From Ectobius pallidus (taxonomy: Eukaryota > Arthropoda > Insecta > Blattodea > Ectobiidae): DNA of 64,000 bases. Positions 57,292 to 64,000 of the stretch are shown here, piece after piece; the stretch's first letter is position 1, and the number at the start of each line of letters is the position of its first letter. Below the pieces are notes generated by a model, which made no database searches, was not told the DNA's origin, and worked only from the letters and a program-made list of their open reading frames with translations. A program made the position numbers and the translations under genes. The stretch is taken from positions 70,077,073 through 70,141,072 of the forward strand of contig CAXKWD010000006.1 in the NCBI GenBank assembly GCA_964059195.1, written 5' to 3'.

Positions 57292-57908
57292 TCGTAATAA
57301 TAATAATAATTCGTTTATTTATCCTGGCAGAGCTAAGGCCGTTTGGCCTTCTCTTCCGCTTTGCCAGTAAAAAAATTACAGTTAAAAATACAATTAAGTT
57401 ACTTAAAATTAAATAGAAATAGTTGAACCTAAAACTAAATTAATTACAATTAAGGTACAAGTTAATCTTGAATAGAAAATTGAATACAAAATTAGATTGA
57501 TAATTTTTCTAAATTACACTCTAAGAAAAATTTTGTGCTTAAGACAGAAACAAAAATTTAAATAACATGATCCTGAATTAATTTACTGATTTTTCTATTG
57601 AATTGTCCCAACGTTTGACAGCCTCTGACATTATGTGGGATGGAATTCCAGATGCGGGTAACTGAGACGGTGAAAGAAGAAGAATACGATGATGATCGGT
57701 GTAAAGGGATAGAAAGTACATGACTATATTCTGAACGTGTATTTAGGTTGTGATGAGAGGACAGGTGTGAGAAGCGACATGATAGGTATGGTGGTGAAGA
57801 TGTGTGTAAAATTTTGAAAAGGACCTGAAGACAGTGAAATTTTCTGCGATCGTTCAATCGAAACCATGACAACATTTCAAAGGATGGCGATACATGATCA
57901 AACAGGCC
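57292..57908 (-). pseudogene. LINE 3' end: RT ORF C-terminus, 3' UTR and (AAT)n tail
   Basis: The minus-strand frame from about 57908 to 57558 (at least 115 codons counting the part before the first ATG) reads FDHVSPSFEMLSWFRLNDRR, KFHCLQVLFKILHTSSPPYL, LSIPLHRSSSYSSSFTVSV and TRIWNSIPHNVRG before TAA. This is the post-RT C-terminal region of insect LINEs and aligns with the remnant at 52130-52440. The 3' UTR ends GGCCTTAGCTCTGCCAGGAT, AAATAAACG and an ATT microsatellite (57292-57311). The frame has no stop, so it is younger than the 24.9 and 52.1 kb remnants, but it lacks the polymerase core. Confidence 0.85.
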
Positions 57909-58452
57909 TACATTACAAATGAAGGCCTACAATGTATCAGATTTTGTTTTCGCACTTTGTTTTTATTCTTCTTCTACTAGCTTAGTAAGGTACTTCCTTT
58001 GTCGTTCAAATGATCCAAGGTAACAGTAGGTTCTGTGAATATTTTGTCTATTTTGCTCAGTAAACTTACTATTGCACTGTCGGAGGCATTTAGAGCAATC
58101 TAAGCTTCTCATGTCTTGCAGGAACTATAGAATTATTAGTTGGAATATACGCTCTATCATACTGCTGGTTAATTTTCTTTTTCACTCCTCTTTAACTGCT
58201 CGCTTTTTGTGTTTTCTTGGTTTATTATTTTCTTAAAAGTTAATACTATCGTCTACAATTTCTCTGTACTGATTCTGATGATTTACTTGCGCACTGTCAA
58301 CATCCTTTACAAGACAGGATCCATTTTCAACACTGGTCTCTGTAAGCATAATAAAGCAAATATTCAAAGCCATCTCTTCAACCTTTAATGTTGTAATTCT
58401 TCAGATTAGAACAATTAATAATAATTAATAATATAACAATAACAGTAATAGT
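57909..58452. other. Unclassified stretch
   Basis: Nothing recognised. Confidence 0.5.
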
Positions 58453-58774
58453 TAATAATCACAGACCGCCGGCGTGGTCTTGTGGTTAGCGTCACTGACT
58501 ACAGATCCGTCGGTCCGAGTTTGATCCCCGGTACCTCGGATTTTTCTCAGGTAGGGAGGTCTGGTAGGGGTGCACTCAGCCTCGTAATTCAAATTGAGGA
58601 GCTACTTGATAGAGAAGTAGCGGCTCAGGTCAAGAAAACCACAATTAACGGCCCTGAGTTATGCTGACCACATGCCCCCAATCCTGCCATCTGCCTATGG
58701 TAGATGACGCAGCGGTCGGGTTGTAGGCCTTGTCCCTTCAGGGATGAAGCGCCACGGAGTTTATAATAATCACA
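58453..58774 (+). mobile_element. SINE, family B, full-length, 11-bp TSD
   Basis: The element at 58464-58763 (300 bp) is flanked by TAATAATCACA at 58453-58463 and 58764-58774. It opens with a tRNA-derived head: A box GTGGTCTTGTGGTTAGCGTC and B-box-like CCGAGTTTGATCCCC, then CGGATTTTTCTCAGG. A middle block follows (GGTGCACTCAGCCTCGTAA) and the 3' body (CTGACCACATGCCCCC, GATGACGCAGCGGTCGGGT, CACGGAGTTTA). This copy defines the family whose 3' pieces sit at 8276-8403, 28824-28968 and about 38324-38460. Confidence 0.92.
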
Positions 58775-58993
58775 AACACACAAATAAACACATTCTAATA
58801 CTTACACAATTTCTCTAAATTCCAATCCTTCTGACACATTTTCACCGTCCTTCTTCCTCTGGACTGGACTCCATTACGATCATGTCTACTTGCAAACTCA
58901 TTCAAGACTGATAATTGTTAAATTTTGTTGATACGAAGTTCTTTCTGATTGTTGTCATCGAGTGATGACGACAATCCGTTTACAACACATGGC

Positions 58994-59190
58994 GAAAACA
59001 ACAGTTCTCTTAGGATCAGAGAAACGTAACAGCTGTTCCGTTTCAGAAATTAACACTACTTGCTGCAGTCTCAAGACGGAACAGCTTTTCCGTCTGTTTG
59101 ATTCTTATTATTTTCCTAAAAATGTAGATACGCTAGCAGCTAGAATGGAAACCAGTTTAGATAGAGTTACGCTTGTTTGATCCCAAGATA
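58994..59190. repeat. Imperfect inverted-repeat block
   Basis: CTTAGGATCAGAGAAACGTAAC (59009-59030) is partnered by GTTACGCTTGTTTGATCCCAAG (59166-59187). Inner arms share AACAGCTGTTCCG and CGGAACAGCTTTTCCG. The outer motif is the same as in the 39-bp inverted pair at 56.1 and 59.2 kb, so a decayed small DNA element is likely. Confidence 0.55.
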
Positions 59191-59241
59191 GATCTCAATT
59201 CCGTGTTTCTGATGGTAGTATCAACTCAAAAACGGCAAAAA

Positions 59242-59280
59242 TGTAGTTACGTCTCTCTGATCCTAAATGGGCGATATATA
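59242..59280. repeat. 39-bp exact inverted repeat, right partner
   Basis: Reverse complement of 56120-56158. A TA run follows at about 59314-59335. Confidence 0.92.
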
Positions 59281-59868
59281 TATAAAATAAGAAACCCATC
59301 GGGACTACATATGTATAATATATATATATATATATAAAACGAAAAGTCCAGAATTTATTTTGAGAAAATCCGAACATTAAGGTTATATTATTGCGAGTAT
59401 TCAGCGAATAAAACGGCGTAATTGTTAACATCCTACTTACTTAAACTCTTCTATTCTTACAAGTACGTATTATTTATATATTCCTCTCCCTGCCCTGGCA
59501 GTTTGATTTCCAGTGCCACATGGATCCTAATAAATTCAATGGTTTCCGAAAAAACAAGGGAGAATACGGTTCTCACTCTTTTGTTTTAAATATTGCTATC
59601 ACGTATATAGGCCTAATAGTGCTATTATTAATGAAGGCCTGCTTATCATTATGCAAAGCTTTTAATACTTCACCACACATACAATTTATATTATTTTCAT
59701 ATGCAACTTATAATATAGTTACTCAATCGATGAGTTCAATTATTATTGTTATATCAAAGAAATTAAATAATGGAACTTGTATCTATATTGAGTCTTATTT
59801 CTTGCAATTGGTTTAACGGTCGTTAAGAATAGTAGGCCTATATGATGTAGTTATTCTTCATTTATATA
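59281..59868. other. Unclassified stretch
   Basis: A 98-codon frame at 59520-59816 is Ile/Ser/Leu-rich with no known domain. Confidence 0.45.
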
Positions 59869-60082
59869 CAGTGAGTCCCACGCAAGAGTTAGCCAATGAC
59901 GCGGGTTTCTCCGTCGCGGCGGACACAGCTCTAACTCCCGAGCGATCGGATGAAATATCTACGCAAATAAAGTCGCGGCTTTAATTGCGTAGATATTTCA
60001 CCCGATCGCTCGGGAGTTGGAGACGTGCCCGCCGCGACGCAGAAGTCCGTGCCATTGGCCAACTCTTGCGTGGGACTCACTG
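59869..60082. mobile_element. 214-bp palindromic MITE
   Basis: CAGTGAGTCCCACGCAAGAG at the left is exactly inverted at the right (CTCTTGCGTGGGACTCACTG). The arms stay paired for about 100 bp (GCCGCGACGG-type, CTCCCGAGCGATCGG, GAAATATCTACGCAA) around a short loop with AAAGTCGCGGCTTT. GC content is well above the surroundings. No clear TSD: TATA lies outside the left end and CATTATAT outside the right. Confidence 0.9.
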
Positions 60083-60975
60083 CATTATATCTATATTTAG
60101 TATTTTAGTATAAGATAATAGGTCGGTCGGTTGCATTGTTATTTAACGACGGTAGTGTACTGCAACTTAATCATGTGACCGTTGCCGGAATTATTTTGTA
60201 CCGAAGGAGTTCTTTTACATCCCTGTAAATGTACAGGCATGGGTGTGACTCATTTCTACATATGGAAATGATAAAGGAAATTCTAGAAATTTGGACTACG
60301 TTGTAAATAAATCATGATAGTTTCGCAATTCACTAATATTAAAATTCATTATACGCCTCAAACTGGATTTAAGATTATACCTCGTTTGAATCAATATATA
60401 TTGCGCACCGTGAAATAGTAACGTTTGTTCCCTAGATCCTTGCAATTTCATTTGAAATTTAAGAAACCCAATTTGAAAAACAGCCGTCATTTTATGTGTG
60501 CTTAAAGTTCCAGGCAATAGAATTGAGAAGATAAATCATTCTAGTCACGACAGACGCAATTGACTATGCAATAAAGTTGTGCTAAAGACCTACCACATAA
60601 ATAAAGACTTAAGTTAACGTTACAAATCAATAAATTCGAACAGGTTTTATTGAAAGCGCATCTTCTAAGAATTTAATGACAATTGTTATTGCTAAGACAT
60701 AAAAATTCGACGTCAAGTAGGATTCAGTTGAAATTACATCCGCTTCGAGTTTATGAGGCACATTGGACATTCACACTGCAAGCCTCCGTAAACAAAACAA
60801 TCTAAAAACACATCAACTTTGTATAGTAAAAATCCCGTTTTCTTCAATCGATGAAGTTTCAGATAATCCTTTTTCTGCATTATTTATTATTATTATAACT
60901 TATTTTGTCACACTGCAAGTGGGCCAATAAGCGGTGGAGGTGTTGCAAATAAATACCAGCTACACATATATACAT
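60083..60975. other. Unclassified stretch
   Basis: Around 60125-60260 (GGTTGCATTGTTATTTAACG, GTGACCGTTGCCGG) may be a dispersed-repeat fragment, from general resemblance only. No gene seen. Confidence 0.4.
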
Positions 60976-60977
60976 GG

Positions 60978-61062
60978 ATTTATATATATATATATATATT
61001 ATATATAGGTACGAATTATATATATATATATATATATAGGTACTGTATATATATATATAGCC
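60978..61062. repeat. Compound (TA)n repeat
   Basis: Three TA runs separated by TAGGTACGAAT and TAGGTACTG. Confidence 0.95.
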
Positions 61063-61526
61063 TACAGTATAAACATTTTTTACACACATTAAATAACATA
61101 AGAAACCTGTTACAACCAATGTCTGTTCTTTTAGCATGTATGTTTTAATGCAAAAAAGAACCTGTCCGTTCAAAATTGTAACATATAAAATATTTACAAA
61201 TATAACTACATAATATTATACATTCAATGATATGAATTGTTGCATACATATATGTACATACCTTCACTTCTTCTCATCTCTCAATTTATCACATTCCCTA
61301 CTAAATATATTTTATTTAATTTTGGCGATTCGAAGGTTTCTGCAGGCACGTCTTTCCAATCTTAAATCCCTCTATTTAAAAAGGAAAATATGGAAATATT
61401 TGTTCTCTGAGGTCTACCCGTGATTTTGTATTTGTGGTCCTTCTTACTATTGTAATCTGGATCTTTGATTTTGCTGTAAAACTCTTCCTATTCCTGTTGT
61501 TTCGTGTATACCTTGTATGTATGTAA

Positions 61527-61528
<2 letters not shown>
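61063..61528. other. Unclassified spacer between TA repeats
   Basis: Chance frames of about 60 codons; nothing recognised. Confidence 0.5.
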
Positions 61529-61561
<33 letters not shown>

Positions 61562-61624
61562 TATATATATATAGTATATATATAGTATATATATATATAG
61601 TATATATATATAGTATATATATAT
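61529..61624. repeat. (TA)n with regular TAG interruptions
   Basis: TA runs broken by ATAGTATA at intervals of about 10-19 bp, giving a higher-order pattern. The Tyr/Ile-repeat frames on both strands come from this. Confidence 0.95.
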
Positions 61625-61744
61625 GCACTTTTTCCTTCCAGATCCTAAAGATCCCATCCTATGCAGACACATTATATTTCTGTTTGTCCTTCCCGTTTAA
61701 CCCTTAAATTCATATTGTACCGTATGTCATATAATACCGTAGTT

Positions 61745-62283
61745 TGTCTTCAATTTTTAATAAAATTAAGAGCAAAATAATTACAACATATTTATTAACA
61801 CTTACTCGCGAATAAGTCATACAGTAAATGATTAACAATTATAGTAAAACAGCTAAAAATCCGGCTTTGGAATGCATTAGACGATTAGAAAGCGCCTCTA
61901 TTGTATTTGATATTATAAACAAACGAATCGACAAGAGTGAGCTCACAGAAACGAAACGATCGACAATTCCATAGGATTTATTGAAAAAATCGCGATGCTT
62001 TGATTTCCAAGCTATGACAAAAAAAAAGCAAAGCCACCTGCAATTGATTTGACAAATGAAACCTATTCCCGTAAACTGATGCTTTGATAGCTCAAAAAAA
62101 ATTTCACGTTTTCTGATAGTTTTTCACTCATAACTCGCCAACGAAGCGAAAATTAAAAATCCTGCTTCGAGATGCATTCGGGCACCCTTCAGTGCATCTA
62201 TGATTGAATTCAGCGTGCAGTAGGTTTCGCTGGGCATCCATTCCAGACAGACAAAAAAATACTTCCTCTTATTATTATACTGA
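61745..62283 (-). mobile_element. Helitron-like element, inverted copy, 3' end missing
   Basis: Read on the minus strand it starts near TCAGTATAATAATAAGAGG and follows 2970-3650 closely: CTACTGCACG, TTTTTAATTTTCGCTTCGTT, GAGTTATGA, GCATCAGTTTACGGG, CAATTGCAGGTGGCTTTGC, GTGAGCTCAC and GGCGCTTTCTAATCGTC. It continues with ATTTTTAGCTGTTTTA and TTCGCGAGTAAGTGTTAATA as in 23855-24069, but lacks the hairpin and CTAG end. The 111-codon frame at 62124-62459 runs across its edge and is not a real gene. Confidence 0.7.
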
Positions 62284-62366
62284 AGAAGGATGGTGAACCA
62301 AGGGCGTGTATACGATTTCGGCTCTGGTTGGATTAAACTCTCCCCTGCAGATATTGGAGATTGATA
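62284..62366. other. Spacer between Helitron and mariner fragments
   Basis: Short spacer with no recognised feature. Confidence 0.5.
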
Positions 62367-62650
62367 TACGAGGGCTATTTTTTTCAACCTCCGATGGGGC
62401 ATTAAATTGAAAACCACAGTGAAAATCAAAACTGTTTTATTTGGAACATTTAGGTACATCTTCTAGCCACTTCTCTACATAGTTGCGCTCCGATTGAGAC
62501 ATTTGTCGTAGCGTAGTACCAACTTTCCAATACCCTCTTCATATAAGCTTGCCGCCAAGGTATTGAGAAGGTTATTCCCGACTTTTTGAAGTCTTTTGAA
62601 GTTCTTCGTTGGTGTGGAAGCGCTGCCCTCCCAGGTCTTTCTTCAGCTGC
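62367..62650 (-). pseudogene. mariner transposase C-terminus with terminal repeat, minus arm
   Basis: A TA at 62367 is followed by CGAGGGCTATTTTTTTCAAC, a mariner-type end (TACGAGGG). The minus-strand translation above it gives DLGGQRFHTNEEL, then ASLYEEGIGKLVLRYDKCLN and, in another frame, YVEKWLEDVPKCSK. These are the closing blocks of a mariner transposase. Frameshifts near 62490 and 62585 and a stop make it inactive. It faces a plus-strand mariner fragment, starting about 6 bp away. Confidence 0.75.
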
Positions 62651-62655
62651 TGAAA

Positions 62656-62870
62656 AATGACAGTCGATGAAACGTGGATTCGTTACGACAATCCAGAATC
62701 AAAAGAGCAATCAAAACAATGGATGCACAGAAATTTCCCGAATAAACCCAAAATCTGGCTTGCTTCTACACCAACGAAGAATTTCAAAACACTGCAAAAT
62801 GCCTTGAAGACCCTTCTCAATACGCTGGGGGCAAGCTTCTATGAAGAGGGTATTGGAATAGTGATGAGCG
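62656..62870 (+). pseudogene. mariner transposase fragment, plus arm
   Basis: The frame at 62657 reads MTVDETWIRYDNPESKEQSK then QWMHRN, the mariner block around the second catalytic Asp (DE.W...Y.PE.K.QSKQW). After a deletion it continues PTKNFKTLQNAL and ASFYEEGIGI, the same C-terminal block as the minus arm. About 62755-62870 is therefore an inverted repeat of about 62525-62625. The frame runs on into the CAAGAC array and is not a real protein. Confidence 0.75.
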
Positions 62871-62872
62871 AG

Positions 62873-63060
62873 ACCAGTCTTGGTCTTGCAGTCTTGGTCT
62901 TGCAGGATATGCAAGACCGAGACCAAGACCAAGACCGCATCAGCGTTAGCAAGACCAAGACCAAGACCGACCATGCAAGACCGAGACCAAGACCAAGACC
63001 AACCCTGCAAGACTCTGGCAAGAACAAGACCTAACTGCAAGACTCTTGCAGTCTTGGTAT
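62873..63060. repeat. CAAGAC/GTCTTG hexamer array with internal inversions
   Basis: The left part is GTCTTG-type (CAGTCTTGGTCTTGCAGTCT) and the rest CAAGAC-type (GAGACCAAGACCAAGACCG, three clusters with spacers GCATCAGCGTTAGC and GACCATG), then CAAGACTCTTGCAGTCTTGG at the right edge. Both orientations allow hairpins. Five overlapping frames on both strands come from this repeat. Confidence 0.9.
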
Positions 63061-63690
63061 TTGAAAAAGTTTTATAAAGCCCCATTGTGTATGCAGCGAG
63101 CCAGCGAGCGCTACTCAAAGGCGCCGCAGTGTCGCTAGCCTGGGTAGTCCCAAGGCTGGTAGGCCTATAATGTAGAGGTTGCCTCATCGTGCGGTAACCA
63201 ATGAGAGCAGACCCGGTGCGTGACGCTGTCGGTGTCCAAAAACGAGCGCACCATTCAAATAATACATATGAAATCCGTATACTACCTCTCTCACCACTAC
63301 GTTAAAACAAATTACTGCAATGAAAACTTACAATTAATCTGACGGATTTCCCTGAATGGCATTCCATACAGCTAGTTCCTTCAATTGGTGGGAGTTAAAT
63401 TCACGATAAACACTCCATATTCATTTTTAAAATGTTTAATTGCAATAGTTCTTTAGTATTAAAGTACGAAAGACAAACAGATGTAACAAAGGACCAAAGC
63501 CATATATGAAATTTCATTTTACGTAAATATAAAAACTGACCACATAATTTATCAATAAAACTTAAAAATTCTGCCATACAGTTATTTAATAACTAGTTTC
63601 TCTAACCTCTCACTGGGTTAAAAGAAAGCTATGACTGAGGATTTATAATAATTCTTTAATACAACCAAATGGTCATACTACGATGAATGG
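63061..63690. other. Unclassified stretch
   Basis: About 63080-63245 is GC-richer (GCCAGCGAGCGCTACTC, GTGTCGCTAGCC). No gene recognised. Confidence 0.45.
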
Positions 63691-63699
63691 AGCAACGAT

Positions 63700-63853
63700 G
63701 GAATTACATATGGCAGGGGAAAACGGAGCACCCCGAGAAAGCCTGCCCCGACCCCACTTTGTCCACCACAAATTCCACATGGATCCATCGAGATCTGATC
63801 CCTGGTCCCAGCGGTGGAGGGGCGCTCTAACCATTCAGCCATGGGGATGGCCT
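63700..63853 (-). mobile_element. tRNA-derived SINE, family E
   Basis: The minus strand has an A box (TGGCTGAATGGTTAGAGCG) and, at tRNA spacing, a B-box-like segment (GGGATCAGATCTCGATGG), then GGATCCATGTGGAATTTGTG, GGGGCAGGCTTTCTCGGGG and TGCTCCGTTTTCCCC. The 64-codon plus-strand frame here is a shadow. Confidence 0.75.
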
Positions 63854-64000
63854 ATGACTGAGGAATTGAAACTTTAAACAGTAGCCCCCGTAACTTAAAA
63901 CATGACATGCTGAGTATCCTATTCATTAACGATGGTATCCTTTTTTATACCTGTCATTAATATTCATAGCCTACTCTCACATAGAATCTTTCCTGTCTAC
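63854..64000. other. Right edge, unclassified
   Basis: Nothing recognised before the window ends. Confidence 0.5.

Noticed and set aside
61376..61707. Tyr/Ile-repeat proteins
   Set aside because: Translation of a TA microsatellite on both strands.
62711..63187. 158-codon minus-strand frame as a gene
   Set aside because: It is built from the CAAGAC repeat and the antisense of a mariner fragment.

Overview
The window looks like repeat-dense, AT-rich nuclear DNA from an arthropod, most likely an insect with a large, transposon-rich genome. A cockroach-like source is only a guess, from the mix of tRNA-derived SINEs, hAT, PIF-like and mariner elements, Helitrons and the very frequent octamer TAGGCCTA. 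I see no bacterial signature (no operons, ribosome binding sites or long ORFs) and no host protein-coding gene I can defend. Nearly every long reading frame is noise or a decayed transposon fragment.

Layout. 1-5.7 kb: unclassified DNA, a Helitron 5' half (2970-3650), an AAT microsatellite, an 85-bp tandem duplication and a decayed hammerhead-ribozyme-like motif (4608-4690). 5.7-9.8 kb: a 4-kb inverted-repeat composite holding a foldback element, three SINE types, a pair of tRNA-like units and a frameshifted hAT transposase C-terminus. 11.4-16.2 kb: two SINEs, a CAGA repeat and a possible Helitron end. 16.8-23.8 kb: one minus-strand LTR retroelement with two near-identical 2.24-kb LTRs, a polypurine tract and no recognisable gag-pol. 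23.8-28.2 kb: a Helitron 3' end, a LINE reverse-transcriptase tail, a SINE, a copy of a TIR family and microsatellites. 28.7-30.6 kb: a Tc1/mariner-type DDE transposase pseudogene broken by a SINE, a hAT MITE and an in-frame 252-bp tandem duplication. 31.7-40 kb: a 31-bp minisatellite, two copies of the 581-bp TIR family and SINEs. 41.0-43.4 kb: two hAT elements stacked on one 8-bp target site. 45-49.8 kb: a foldback MITE, a 2.6-kb PIF/Harbinger-like element carrying a LINE tail and a tRNA-like unit, and a 644-bp hAT MITE. 50-60 kb: LINE tails, tRNA-like units, a full-length SINE and a 214-bp palindromic MITE. 60-64 kb: long TA repeats, a minus-strand Helitron, head-to-head mariner fragments, a CAAGAC hexamer array and another SINE.

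Nothing here forms a pathway. What can be read is the insertion history: target-site duplications (TSDs) and nested junctions give an order of events at several loci, most clearly at 28.7-30.6 kb and 41.06-43.35 kb. Elements were assigned by eye from termini, TSDs and translated motifs; divergence and family names were not computed.
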